Shown here in pieces: positions 22,390 through 32,596 of a DNA stretch of 64,000 nucleotides. The notes beneath the pieces are model-generated. The model was given only the letters and a program-made list of their open reading frames with translations, was not told where the DNA came from and made no database searches. The DNA comes from Microglena sp. YARC (lineage: Eukaryota; Chlorophyta; Chlorophyceae; Chlamydomonadales; Chlamydomonadaceae): the NCBI GenBank assembly GCA_022414725.1, contig CM039462.1, forward strand, positions 120,123,479 to 120,187,478, given 5' to 3'. The position numbers and the translations under genes were made by a program. Position 1 is the stretch's first letter. The number at the start of each line of letters is the position of its first letter.

Positions 22390-22900
22390 CCTAAACATAC
22401 TGTCCCCCTCTATCACACCCCTTCAACCTCACACTGCCAAACACTCCCCCCCTTCCACCTCCCCCCCCCACACACACACCCCTCTTGACCACCATCCCCA
22501 CAATCTCACTCCCCCACCACACCGCCCATAACCACTCACTCACCCCCCTATCACAACACGTTCTTACTACAAACCACCACCAACCTTCACATCACACCAC
22601 TCACCCCCACCCCACCACCACAACCCTGGCCAGGGCGTGCGAGTCGCCTAGACCGGTCTGGGCCAGTAAATCCCCTCCAAACACACACACTCACACCTTC
22701 CCTCTTCACCACCTAACCCACACTCACCCCCCCACCACATCACACATAACCACACACTCTCCCCCCATCACCACACGTTCTTACAACTTACCACCCATCC
22801 ATACCTTCACAACACACACCTCATCCCCCCACACACAACCACCTGGTCTAAGCGTGAAATTCGCCCCAATAGACCGGTCTGGGCGTGAAAATCGCCCAGA
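22390..22900. repeat. C/A-rich low-complexity tract
   Basis: CACCACACC, ACACACAC and CCCCCCCA runs with one embedded pair of similar 25-bp phrases (GGTCTGGGCCAGTAAATC at about 22657 and GGTCTGGGCGTGAAAATC at about 22876). No coding signal. Confidence 0.8.
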
Positions 22901-23160
22901 CCATAGTTCCACTGGAGATTGCTCTTTTCCTGGCTTGCCGAGGTTTACCTTAGCGGTTAGGGGGCGGCGTTAGATTGCAGGACACGCAGGCTGAGTTACA
23001 AATGTGGTGTGTTCTACATCCCTTGTGATCTACAGTACCCTTGCTGTATCGACCCTACTTGCAAGAGTGGGAAGGGGGTGGTGAGAGATACCAACCCACG
23101 ACCAAACGAACATTCACCACTACCCCTGTAACCACGGCAGACAAGCTCACTGCCATGGTC
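22901..23160. repeat. Dispersed repeat (second copy of the 16891 block plus a CCAAACGAACATTCACC block)
   Basis: 22905-23085 repeats the block at 16891-17062. 23085-23160 repeats a block also present at 5025-5115 and, inverted, at 28150-28250. Confidence 0.75.
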
Positions 23161-26100
23161 AAGCCCTTTGTGACCAAGGAGAAAAGACCAAAGAAAAAGA
23201 CAAGAACGGCGAAGGGACAGCTAAGGGACGGACACCACCTGGGCGACGTAAGGGACAAAGGAGGACGGGAACAGAAGACAAACAAACCAGAGAGGCAAGG
23301 AAGAAGCCCCAAACAGGAAGCCCAAGAGAAGGGGCTAGGACTACTAAGAAAAAAGACCTATGAAGGGGGGGGCCATAACATTGCAACCTCTAACCGTCAC
23401 CGGATCAGAAGACTGAAAGAGGAGATGCAAACTAAGGAGGACTAAAAGGAAAACTATGCGAGAAACTAAGAGAAAAAGGGGGGAGGGGGGGGGGGGGGGG
23501 GGGGACTAAGGAGGCAGCTGAGGGGGAAACTAAGGAGGCAACTAAGGGTGGAAACTGAAGTAGGGGAAGCAAACGAAGAAAGAAACTGTAAAAACAAGCC
23601 AAAAGCAGGGAGGCAACCAGAAAAGAAGAAAGACAACTGGAAGCAAAGCGAAAACCTAAAAGACTGGTATGGGAATGAACAACAGGAATGAAGACAGAGA
23701 CAGTATCAAGATCTAGATCTTGATCTGGATCTTAGCGCAGATCTGGACCTTGATCTTGGTCCAGATCTAGCCCCAGATATGGAACGTTGTCGTGTGCTGT
23801 GTCCAAATCTGGAACCTGATCCTGATCTGGGGCTTGGGCTGGACCTAAGTCAGGGTCTAGATCAGGGTCTAGAGCTCGGGAATGGGCGGGGTCTGGGTCA
23901 GGGTCTAGAGCAAGGTCTAGATCCGGGTAATGGGCTGGATCTGGGGCAGGGTCTAGATCAGGGTCTAAAACTAGGGCTTGGGCTGGGTCTGGGATTCGGT
24001 CTGGGATTGTAGGGAGCGCTGGGGCCATGGGGATTGTCATTTCCATGGTGCGGGTATCAGGCTCCTGGTCACCGGGAGTGACCCCAATCATGGTGCAAAA
24101 GATCGGGGGGGTGGCCCATAAGCTTTGCAAAGGAAGCCACTGTGAGAGAGAAATCTAGGCCACGCCACCAATCTTGACAGAAGGCGCCATTATCAAGGTG
24201 TCGAAGATCCGTCTGGGTGCGCATCCAGTCCCTGGCGATGGCTTGGTGAAGGTGGCCAAGGGCAAGGCAGATAGCCTTGTGGTGAAGGGGCTCAGAATGG
24301 TCCAGTCTGTCAGCCCGGGACGAACGGACCTGCCATATCGCGCCCAAGGTGGTTATACGCAGGAAGGACCACAACCTTAGGGTAGAGGGGAGGAGGGGGT
24401 GTCCGGGCCAAAGGGTGATGTCGTCACCGAGGAGAAAGAAGGGGCAACGAGGAAGGCGCTGCCCACCGGTGAGGGTCTCCCAAGTGGAAAGGAGCCAGTC
24501 TATGACAGGGGCAGAATCAGAGCATTCCAAGAAAGCGTGAGACATTGTGTCAGCAGTGTGCAGCTGCAAGCAGTCAGGGCTGAAGCAGACTATGGAGGGG
24601 GGGTCGTCTTGGTTGACCCGTTGGAAGCGTCCTCGTACATGAGCAAGGAACGCATTGCAGCCCAGGGTGCCATGAAGCAAGCTCCGGCAAGTGATGGTAT
24701 AAGGACGGTGGAGAGTCTTGTCAGCGAGGCGTACCCACACCTGCGAAAAGCCTGCACGTAGAGGGAGGGAGACTTGAGGTTCGTCTTGTCTTTGAGCAGT
24801 TCTCTCCGCTGGGCCTGGACGGGAGGGGCGGACACGTTGTAAGTCCACCCAAGCGTTCTGTGGGAGGTCTTCAGGGGAGGGGACTGGAATAGGGGTGACA
24901 ACGAGCGCTCTCTCTGTTGCTGAGGCAATCCATCGGGATTCAAGACCACGGAGGCCTCGCAGGTCAGGGTTAGTGCTAGGGTGAGTGTCCAAGGTGGAGG
25001 GGGGTAGAATGCTCCACAGCCTGGGCCAAGCAGCACGTTCCTCGGTATAACTGGCACAAAATGGTGGGAAACTGGGGCTTTGTTGCATGATATGTTGGTG
25101 AAGAAGGGCCTGCCGTGCTTGGCGCACAAAGAGTTCAAGAAGGTTCACCTCAGTATCATTATGGAGGTGGAGACCCCATGTTGTTGGGTCCAGTTGGAGG
25201 TTCTCCCAAAGACCAACCAGCCATGGTTCGAAGAGCTCTTGCCTCTGGTGGGGGGGGAGGCCTTGCGGGATCAGCTGCTCCTCAAAGTCTGCCCGTAACC
25301 ATGCTTCTCGAGGTTTCTTGCGTAGGGTGATGAGCGCAGCTTGGGGGTGTCCTTGGGGGGGAAGGGCAGGAAGGGTGAGAGGGTGTAACCGGCCAGAGGG
25401 CCAGACCTCCCAAAGACGGTCCTCTCCAGTGAGGGGATCTGGCCCCTCTGCAAGGGGACCAGCAGGGGCCACAGCGGGAAAGAGCTTCCATTTGGGAGGT
25501 GGAAGTTCAGGAAGGAGGACAGCATCCCGCCAGGGGTCAGGCAGAGAGGAGAGGATGAAGTCAAGGTCTTGGACAGCAGCGGGAGGGAGGTTAGCTCGTT
25601 GTTGATGAGCTGAGCGGATGTCCTTGAGACGGTGCCACGAGAGTGCTTGGGAGGAGAGCACTTGGTTTGAGGTGATGGGCATGGACGGAAAAGGAGGGGT
25701 ATTGTTGAAGGTGGTTTCCAGTAGGATGGATTGGGGGCACTGCATGGAAAGAGCGATAATTCTACGAATGTTCAGCAAGAGAAAAGCCTCTGCACTTTCC
25801 CGGGCCAAGTTGGTGGTGATTGAGGCGATGTCCACAGAAGACGGGGCGGTAACCAGGGCATGGTATCCACTTGCCTGACCTGGAGGAAGGCGCACAGCCC
25901 GAGAAATCTCGTGACGGTAGAGCTGCTGCCAGGGGTGACCTGTGTAACTGAAGAGGAGCCATGTGGTCTTGGCCAGCATAGCAGCCGAGTGGGAAGCAAG
26001 ATGGGGTACAGCAAGCCCTCCTCGATGAAAAGGAAGGACGGCTGTCCCAAAGTGGGGGAAGAGGTGTCCTGGACGTGCTTTGAAATCAGCCCTTGCTTTG
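23161..26100 (-). mobile_element. LINE T1, longest copy (3' region to mid ORF2)
   Basis: Minus-oriented LINE. The 3' end at about 23168 starts directly at CCCTTTGTGACCAAGG, lacking the last ~50 bp of the hairpin and any poly(A). It then passes through the poly(G) tract (23478-23504), the CTAGACCCTGAT-type repeat (about 23710-24010) and the ORF2 C-terminal coding region (24069-26100). It is 5'-truncated within ORF2 downstream of the reverse transcriptase. Upstream flank 26101-26300 is other sequence ending in a T3-like tail. Confidence 0.88.
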
Positions 26101-26138
26101 AAATCAGCTCGGTTGATTTGGTGGCTCCTTTGGATCAT
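24069..26138 (-). CDS. LINE ORF2 C-terminal part with zinc knuckle (partial)
   Basis: An uninterrupted 689-codon frame encodes the part of the LINE polyprotein after the reverse transcriptase. The C-terminal third has a CCHC-type knuckle: Cys518, Cys523, His534 and Cys539, spacing C-x4-C-x10-H-x4-C, in a DTMSHAFLEC context. This is like the zf-RVT module at the C-terminus of plant and algal LINE proteins, which is thought to bind nucleic acid during target-primed reverse transcription. The frame is open at its 5' side because the copy is truncated, so there is no genuine start. It ends in LLHHDWGHSR then TGA. An intact frame of this length suggests fairly recent insertion. Confidence 0.85.
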   Translation of the reverse strand: MIQRSHQINRADFKARADFKARPGHLFPHFGTAVLPFHRGGLAVPHLASHSAAMLAKTTWLLFSYTGHPWQQLYRHEISRAVRLPPGQASGYHALVTAPSSVDIASITTNLARESAEAFLLLNIRRIIALSMQCPQSILLETTFNNTPPFPSMPITSNQVLSSQALSWHRLKDIRSAHQQRANLPPAAVQDLDFILSSLPDPWRDAVLLPELPPPKWKLFPAVAPAGPLAEGPDPLTGEDRLWEVWPSGRLHPLTLPALPPQGHPQAALITLRKKPREAWLRADFEEQLIPQGLPPHQRQELFEPWLVGLWENLQLDPTTWGLHLHNDTEVNLLELFVRQARQALLHQHIMQQSPSFPPFCASYTEERAAWPRLWSILPPSTLDTHPSTNPDLRGLRGLESRWIASATERALVVTPIPVPSPEDLPQNAWVDLQRVRPSRPGPAERTAQRQDEPQVSLPLRAGFSQVWVRLADKTLHRPYTITCRSLLHGTLGCNAFLAHVRGRFQRVNQDDPPSIVCFSPDCLQLHTADTMSHAFLECSDSAPVIDWLLSTWETLTGGQRLPRCPFFLLGDDITLWPGHPLLPSTLRLWSFLRITTLGAIWQVRSSRADRLDHSEPLHHKAICLALGHLHQAIARDWMRTQTDLRHLDNGAFCQDWWRGLDFSLTVASFAKLMGHPPDLLHHDWGHSR

Positions 26139-26640
26139 TCTTCCATGCCTACACTGGATGGCTTACAGGGTCTCTTTACAGAGACGGCGCCTCGGTGCAA
26201 CGCACACAAAAAATAAAAAACGTTTCCTCGCCCCCACTTGCTGTACTAGGGTCAGGCCAATCCTTTCACAACTAAAAAAAAAAATATATATATATATATA
26301 GAAAGTACGCATTCAATGCCTATCTCCAGCCCCCCCATGACCTGACATGTAGGGGAGGAAAGCGCACGCCCCTTCATCAAGGCCAGCCCCCCCATGACCT
26401 GACATGTAGGGGAGGAAAGCGCACCCCCTTTCACCAAGGCCAGCCCACAATCCCGGTCCAAAGTACTATCCTACCATACAATGAGACACAAATTTCAAGC
26501 CACTGCCAAGTGCACGCCATCAATGCCTACCTCGGTGGACCACATGTCAACACAGGACAAATATTCAAATTTGGGGAGAGACACCACCAATTACTCCAAG
26601 CAACCCGTAGCGACCTGAGTGTTAGGCCGCTCCACTTCAA
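26101..26640. other. Mixed repeat fragments with a T3-like tail and a 60-bp duplication
   Basis: A tail AATCCTTTCACAACT followed by poly(A) and (TA)n ends at about 26300. A 60-bp unit (CAGCCCCCCCATGACCTGAC ...) is duplicated at 26326 and 26386. From about 26465 the sequence is a diverged copy of 28960-29103, encoding a CQVHAINAYLGG-like phrase. Confidence 0.6.
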
Positions 26641-27902
26641 CTTGAGTGTGACATTGGTCCTTGAGTGTGACATTGGTTGGAAACCATAGCGATACAGTTT
26701 GTCTTAGCTATTTGCTGCCCTAGAAGGGCTGGATGGTAGTTTTTGGGGGTGGATCTGCTGCTCCTGCCCTGAAGACTGTTTTTTGTTTGCTTTTTCCCGG
26801 GCCTGTTTATCAGTAGCATGCCCTGCTTTGGTCTTCTTCCTTTCAGATCTTGCTGGCCTGCATTGGAGAAGAAGTGGCATGCTACTTGACAGCTGACTTG
26901 GCACGCCTGTCTGTTGATGAATTTTTTTTTTTTTTTTTTTTTTTTTTTTGCCCTGATGCGCTGGACTGTTATAGGAGTGATGCCCTGTACCGTGTTGTTT
27001 CTTGCGTCTGCAGGTTTAGGAGGCTTACATAGGATCTACATAGTTTTTGTTACCTTGTTACTGCTACCTTTGAACCTTAGGCATGCCGCGTTCTAGTCGT
27101 CTTTGCAGAGCTTGCTGATTTGCATCGGCGACCTAGTGGCATGTTACTAGGCTGCTGAGAGACTGCCCTGAAATGCTAATGGAGTGATGCCCTGATGCTC
27201 TGGCAACCGGTTTATTTGCTTTGAAGTGCCTCCTGCTTTAGTGCGCCTTTAAGGTTTTCCTTGCTGGTTAGTGGATCTTGTGGGGGTTCTACCCTTTCAC
27301 CGTCCAGGACTTTTTCTAAGGAGTTTGATTTGCTTCTTTAGATTTATTTTTAGTTACCTTGTTAGTGTTAGCTTTGGCCCTGTCCTGTTTTTTGTTGCAT
27401 GCCGCGCTCTGGTCGTCTTTGCAGAGCTTGCTGATCTGCATGGGTGACCTAGCGACAAAAAAAAAAAAAAAAAAAAAAATGTTACTAGGCTGCTGAGAGT
27501 TTGTGCTGGTTTGCTAAAGGAGTGATGCCCTGATGCACTGGCCTGTTACAGGAGTGATGCCCTGCAGTGTTTTAATCTTAGATCAGCAAGACCTTCGGGT
27601 GCATGCCTTTCCTTCTTTTTCTGTGTTGCTCTTGGAGGTTACAGTGGTGTTTTGTTGGTTGGGGAGGAACAGTGTTGCTTGGAGGTGGGGGTGGTGCTCG
27701 GAAGGCCCTTTGTCCTTTGTCCTCCTAGTAATTAGTTTGTGTCCCTCGTTCTTTCGTCCCCTAGTCTTTTCGTCTTTTGTCTTTGGATCTTTTGTCTTTG
27801 TGGACTTTTGGTCCATGTCCTCTAGTCTTCTTCTTTGGTTTTTCTTCCTTGGTCACATAGGGCTAGGTTTCATCAGATGTTCCCTTTCCTGGTTCCTCCC
27901 TA

Positions 27903-27932
<30 letters not shown>
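26641..27932 (+). mobile_element. T2 retroelement, long copy, plus strand
   Basis: About 1.3 kb matching 37385-38642. The body is non-coding, T-rich and full of GAGTGATGCCCTGATGC phrases. It ends with the conserved terminus TCACATAGGGCTAGG ... CCTCCCTATGT and poly(A) at 27906-27932. A poly(T) run at about 26921-26949 replaces a few bases of the normal body, and a pure poly(A) run sits at about 27457-27480. Both are absent from the copy at 37119-38642. Confidence 0.85.
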
Positions 27933-27937
<5 letters not shown>

Positions 27938-28256
27938 AGAGGGGAATTTTTCAAATTTGCTGACGCACGCTTACATCCCTTGTGATCTACAGTACCCTTG
28001 CTGTATCGACCCTACTTGCGAGAGTAGGAAGGGGGTGGTGAGGTTGAATTCCTCAGTATTTTGGCGTCCTGGCCCTAAGCAAACCTTGTAGGGAAGTACT
28101 GTCGGATTTCTGCCCTTGTGGTGGTTCTCTAGTTATGTCTCCTTGATTCCGCCTCTAACGACCATGGTAGGGAGCTTGTCTGCCGTGGTCAACAGGGGTA
28201 GTGGTGAATGTTCGTTTGGTCGTGGGTTGGTATATCTCACCAACCCTAAGTTTTTT
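27933..28256. repeat. Dispersed repeat pieces (third copy of the 16891 block; inverted 5025 block)
   Basis: 27960-28045 repeats the 3' half of the 16891 block. 28150-28245 is the reverse complement of 5025-5115. The stretch between (about 28050-28140) has no recognised content. Confidence 0.6.
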
Positions 28257-28398
28257 TTTTTTTTTTTTACAAAGGGGGGAACTAAGTGCGCCTACTTTGC
28301 ATATTGTAGGAGTGGCACCACCATTCGAACTGAATCCTCCGTGTCGCTGGTTTGTGTCGGGAGACCCACCTCCTGGGGTGAAAGTCCTTTCACAACTA

Positions 28399-28425
<27 letters not shown>
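28257..28425. mobile_element. T1 tail stub (-) joined to a T3 tail (+) with poly(A)
   Basis: Poly(T) plus ACAAAGGGGGGAACT (only 15 bp of T1 terminus, minus strand) is followed by a T3 unit. This starts AAGTGCGCCTACTTTGCATA, contains CACCACCATTCGAACTGAAT (its complement looks like a tRNA B box) and ends TCCTTTCACAACT then poly(A). An inverted T3 copy lies at 29105-29235. Confidence 0.7.
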
Positions 28426-28430
<5 letters not shown>

Positions 28431-29104
28431 CAGAATGCCTCTAGATGGGAATACTCCACCAAATTGCACAACCCGATTATAACCCTGAACACACCAATCC
28501 CCACAACCTTTCCACTGATGAATCCTACAACTTTGGGATCCTACCTGGTAGCAGCAACGTCTACAAGGACATAATAAATGTATCTTGCACTTTACCACCC
28601 CCCACCCAGCCGCCTATGGACATGCCGGCTGTCTCAAACAATATCATAACACCTGGTATTGGAAAGACCCAGAAAACCTCTCGCCCATCCCCTTGGACTC
28701 CACACCGGGAGCCTGGCAGGCCCTATATGGGCAAATCCTCATACTTAAAGATGAGAGCGCAGACATAAGGTTTTTGGACCCCCAATTCCAGCTTGTAAAT
28801 GCGTCGGCTGTTACCAAAGATACGACCACTCTGAAACCCATACCATTCCCACGCAAACCAACATGGAATATACCATGATGGAGGACGCCAGCTCACCCCA
28901 ACGCACCTCCCACCCCATCACGTGAATGGACTACTATATGGGAGATGGTGCCTTAGGTGCTATCCTACCAGATACCACAAATTCGATGCCACTGCCAAGT
29001 GCACGCCATCAATGCCTATCTCGATGGACGATATGTCAACACAGAAACAATATTCAAATTTGGAGAGAGACACCACCGAATACTCAAGGCAACCCGTACT
29101 GACT
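28426..29104 (+). pseudogene. Unidentified protein-coding fragment with a CQVHAINA motif
   Basis: Protein-like reading on the plus strand: a segment containing HNTWYWKDPENLSPIPLDS and ILILKDESADIRFLDPQFQL (28585-28878). After a stop and a frame change comes CHCQVHAINAYLDGRYVN then FKFGERHHRILKA (about 28975-29100). The CQxHAxNA phrase resembles the active-site start of papain-like or Josephin-like cysteine peptidases, but there is not enough around it to assign a family. A second diverged copy of the last part is at 26465-26625. The segment lies between inverted T3 tails, so it may be the body of that element. Confidence 0.4.
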
Positions 29105-29240
29105 TTTTTTTTTTTTTAGTTGTGAAAGGACTTTCACCCCAGGAGGTGGGTCTCCCGACACAAACCAGCGACACGGAGGATACAGTTCGAATGGTGGTGC
29201 CATTCCTACAATATGCGAAGTAGGCGCAATTAGGGCTTGA
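29105..29240 (-). mobile_element. T3 tail, minus strand
   Basis: Poly(T) then AGTTGTGAAAGGACTTTCAC, the reverse complement of the T3 terminus at 28282-28425. It includes GATACAGTTCGAATGGTGGT, which resembles a tRNA-type B box, so a tRNA-derived SINE is possible. Confidence 0.7.
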
Positions 29241-29287
29241 GATATGGCGGGCCTACTTGGTGCCTACTAGTAGTAGTCCCGTGGTCC

Positions 29288-29669
29288 CCCCCTTTTTTCT
29301 CTTAGTTTCTCGCATAGTTTTCCTTAAAGTCCTCCTTAGTTTGCATGTCCTCTTTCAGTCTTCTTATCCGGTGAAGGTTAGAGGTTGCAATGTTATGGCC
29401 CCCCCCTTCATAGGTCTTTTTTCTTAGTAGTCCTAGCCCCTTCTCTTGGGCTTCCTGTTTTTGGCTTCTTCCTTGCCTCTCTGGTTTGTTTGTCTTCTGT
29501 TCCCGTCCTCCTTTGTCCCTTACGTCGCCCAGGTGGTGTCCGTCCCTTAGCTGTCCCTTAGCCGTTCTTGTCTTTTTCTTTGGTCTTTTCTCCTTGGTCA
29601 CAAAGGGCTAGGTTTTATCAGTTGCGCCTTTTCCTGGTTCCCCCCTTTGTAAAAAAAAAAAAAAAAAAA
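29288..29669 (+). mobile_element. LINE T1 3' end with poly(A), strongly 5'-truncated
   Basis: About 380 bp of T1 3' region ending in the conserved terminal hairpin and an A run at 29651-29669. Confidence 0.88.
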
Positions 29670-29735
29670 CGTGCCACCGTGGTTTAGTGGTTTTCATGTA
29701 ACAGGGGTTCTGATTTGCAGCCTCTAAAAGCTTCA
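29670..29735 (+). repeat. tRNA-like sequence (possible SINE head)
   Basis: GTGCCACCGTGGTTTAGTGG fits an RNA polymerase III A box (TGGTTTAGTGGT), and GGGGTTCTGATTTGC is a weak B box about 30 bp downstream. Spacing and stems do not make a full cloverleaf, so it is not called as a functional tRNA. Confidence 0.4.
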
Positions 29736-30421
29736 ATTGTGCCTGAACAATCGCCTGATCCATTGTCTGAAGGTTGTCATTATGAATTTACGCAACACTC
29801 TGTTGGGGTTGAAGGCGATCGCTCCTTCCAACCTGAAGGTTGTCTCGCTGTATAACGATGACGCGTTTGTGAATGGTTGCTCTTCTGTTTGGCGCAACGC
29901 TTCCCCTACGAAGCTATTGACGTTCGCCCCGTTGTGTGTGAGTATGGCTGTGGCTTCTCGTTTCTACAGTGTTCGCTTGCACCTCTTTTCATTCTCTTTG
30001 CGCTCCTTTAATTGAAGAACGTCTTTTGTTTGCTAATTTTACGCCTGACTCTGTTTTCAGGCTATTGGCAACCCCGCGCCTGGCTTGCCGGTAGCTATGC
30101 CACCCAGGACGTCCATTGGGGGTTTGGATGCCCTCGGTGTTGCAGGATCGCTTATGGACCCGAGCGGAATGGATGCCGATTGTCTGATCCGCTCCGTGTT
30201 CCTTGGTCACCAGCATATTCCCAACGTTCGTACGATGACAGATGCTTACTGGAGGCATGATCATGTTGACGCGGTCGCTATTGGCGGTGTTAAGAGTTGG
30301 TCAGGTATGTTTTTTGCATGTGCGCTGTGTCTGTCTAGTGATTTGTCTCCTATTATGTGTCTTGTTTGTTTTGACGATAGTTTGTGGATACGGGATGGTA
30401 GCAGCGCACCTCTTGGATTGA
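29736..30421 (+). pseudogene. Three-exon fragment of an unrecognised gene
   Basis: The splice logic is consistent. An exon ends at 29937 with donor GTGAGT in phase 0, next comes 30061-30304 (acceptor TTTTCAG, donor GTATGT, phase 1), and then 30381-30421 (acceptor ACGATAG) closes with TGA. The middle exon reads LGVAGSLMDPSGMDADCLIR then FLGHQHIPNVRTMTDAYWRH and VAIGGVKSWS. The last gives a CGYGMVAAHLLD end. The first exon is open in two frames, so its coding frame is uncertain. No family is recognised. It lies between retroelements, so it could be a captured gene fragment or an eroded host gene. Confidence 0.45.
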
Positions 30422-31134
30422 AATTGAAATTGTTACATCCGTGTAAAACCGTTACTCACAGGACGTGAAGTTAAGGACACCATAGTGTAAGCCGGAGCTA
30501 GCTATAGTCACCGTTCTTGGATTGAACTTCTTTTGAAGCACCCTGTGGATTGCGTTTCTGCAGAGGCCCATGCATGTGCATTTATATTCCCTTCTGTCCG
30601 CCTGTTGTTTTCTCTGTTATGCAAATGTATGCATTTTACAGTCCAGGGGATGTTACCGACCACGGGTAGCCACTTTGGTTAAAGGGACTTTCCCAACCCC
30701 GCCCAATCAGTCAAGATCAATTAAAGATAGGGGGGTACATATATATGTATGTTGTTACATTCCAGGGGTAGGCCAAATAAGCTTAAGGGACTTGCCCAAC
30801 CGTGACAGGTGGGAACTAAAACGAAAAAGCACGGATGATCTGAACCCCAAACAATCGTTTTTTTACCACGGGGGCTTGAGTTCGTGCTACAGTGATCATT
30901 AGTACATGCTACAAGCTCTGGTACTGTAAGCCAATGGCTACCCCACCAGGGTACTACTTCTTGCCAAAGTGGTCAGCGCTTAAAGCGCACAATCGTCAAA
31001 TTGGTCAGCGCTTTTTTGTGCAAACAGCGAAAAAACTGCGCGCTGCGCCCAGAGGGAGGTAAAAAAACTGTGCGAAACGAGTAGAGGGGCTCAAAAAGGC
31101 GGCGCGGCACCGAGCTGCTGCGCGCGCTTAGTAC
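30422..31134. other. Unassigned sequence with a short dispersed repeat
   Basis: Two phrases containing GGGACTT(G/T)CCCAAC recur (30688 and 30790), also present near 36135 next to a poly(A) run, suggesting a small dispersed element. From 30975 to 31130 there is GC-rich sequence with alternating GCGCGCTGCGC words. No gene is supported. Confidence 0.45.
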
Positions 31135-31202
31135 AACCCTGTTGTCCACCTGTGTGTAGCTGACTCGTGGTCCATTGTGGCTGGATCGTGTTCCCCACCT
31201 GT

Positions 31203-31206
<4 letters not shown>
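31135..31206. repeat. Minisatellite unit (about 53 bp), left part, interrupted by a LINE
   Basis: The CACCTGTGTGTAGCTGACTC-type unit breaks at about 31206 and resumes at 35817-35965, where about three units with CCACCTGTGTGTAGCTGAAT and CTTGTGGCTGGATCG follow. The intervening 4.6 kb is therefore an insertion. Confidence 0.8.
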
Positions 31207-31239
<33 letters not shown>

Positions 31240-32363
31240 GGGGGGAACCAGGAAAAGGCGCAACTGATAAAACCTAGCCCTTTGTGACCAAGGAGAAAAG
31301 ACCAAAGAAAAAGACAAGAACGGCGAAGGGACAGCTAAGGGACGGACACCACCTGGGCGACGTAAGGCACAAAGGAGGACGGGAACAGAAGACAAACAAA
31401 CCAGAGAGGCAAGGAAGAAGCCCAAAACAGGAAGCCTAAGAGAAGGGGCTAGGACTACTAAGAAAAAATACCTATGAAGGGGGGGGCCATAACATTGGAA
31501 CTTCTAACAGTCACCGGATCAGAAGACTGAAAGAGGAGATGCAAACTAAGGAGGACTTTAAGGAAAACTATGCGAGAAACTAAGAGAAAAAAGGGGGGGA
31601 GGGGGGGGGGGGGGGGGGGACTAAGGAGGCAGCTGAGGGGGAAACTAAGGAGGCAACTAAGGGTGGAAACTGAACTAGGGGAAGCAAACGAAGAAAGAAA
31701 CTGTAAAAACAAGCCAAAAGCAGGGAGGCAACCAGAAAAGAAGAAAGACAACTGGAAGCAAAGCGAACACCTAAAAGACTGGTCTGGGCATGTACAACAG
31801 GAATGAAGACAGAGACAGTATCAAGATCTAGATCTTGATCTGGATCTTAACGTAGATCTGGACCTTGATCTTGGTCCAGATCTAGCCCTAGATCTGGAAC
31901 GTTGTCGTGTGCTGTGTCCAAATCTGGAACCTGATCCTGATCTGGGGCAGGGCCTTGATCTTGGGCTTGGGCTGGATCTAGGTCAGGGTCAAGATCGGGG
32001 CCTAGAGCTGGGGCGTGGGCTGGACCTAGGTCAGGGTCTAGAGCTCGGGAATGGGCTAGGTCTGGGTCAGGGTCTAGAGCAAGGTCTAGATCCGGGTAAT
32101 GGGCTGGATCTGGGGCAGGGTCTAGATCGGGGTCTAGAACTAGGGCTTGGGCTGGGTCTGGGATTGGGTCTGGGATTGTAGGGAGCGCTGGGGCCATGGG
32201 GATTGTCATTTCCATGGTGCGGGTATCAGGCTCCTGGTCACCGGGAGTGACCCCAATCATGGTGCAAAAGATCGGGGGGGGTGGCCCATAAGCTTGCAAA
32301 GGAAGCCACTGTGAGAGAGCAATCTAAGCCATGCCACCAATCTTGACAGAAGGCGCCATTATC

Positions 32364-32436
32364 AATTTTATCAGTTGCGCCTTTTCCTGGTTCCCCCCTT
32401 TGTAAAAAAAAAAAAAAAAAAAGGAAAAGAAAAATC

Positions 32437-32471
<35 letters not shown>

Positions 32472-32490
32472 GAGGGGGGAACCAGGAAAA
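32364..32490. mobile_element. Two opposed T1 tail-only insertions
   Basis: Inside the LINE coding phrase GCCATTATCAAGGTGTCGAA lie, in turn, a plus-oriented piece (TTTTATCAGTTGCGCC ... CCCCTTTGT plus poly(A), about 40 bp of LINE) and a minus-oriented piece (poly(T) plus ACAGAGGGGGGAACCAGG). Short direct repeats flank them: ATCAA around the first and AGGT around the second. Only the last 20-40 bp of the LINE was copied each time. Confidence 0.75.
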
Positions 32491-32596
32491 GGTGGCGAAG
32501 ATCCGTCTGGGTGCGCATCCAGTCCCTGGCAATGGCTTTGTGAAGGTGGCCAAGGGCAAGCCTTGTGGTGAAGGGGCTCAGAATGGTCCAGTCTTT

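Noticed and set aside
31847..32299. Asp-Pro-Leu repeat protein resembling a calcium-binding or RTX-like repeat
   Set aside because: It is the CTAGACCCTGAT minisatellite in the LINE 3' region, found in every T1 copy and interrupted by stops in several.
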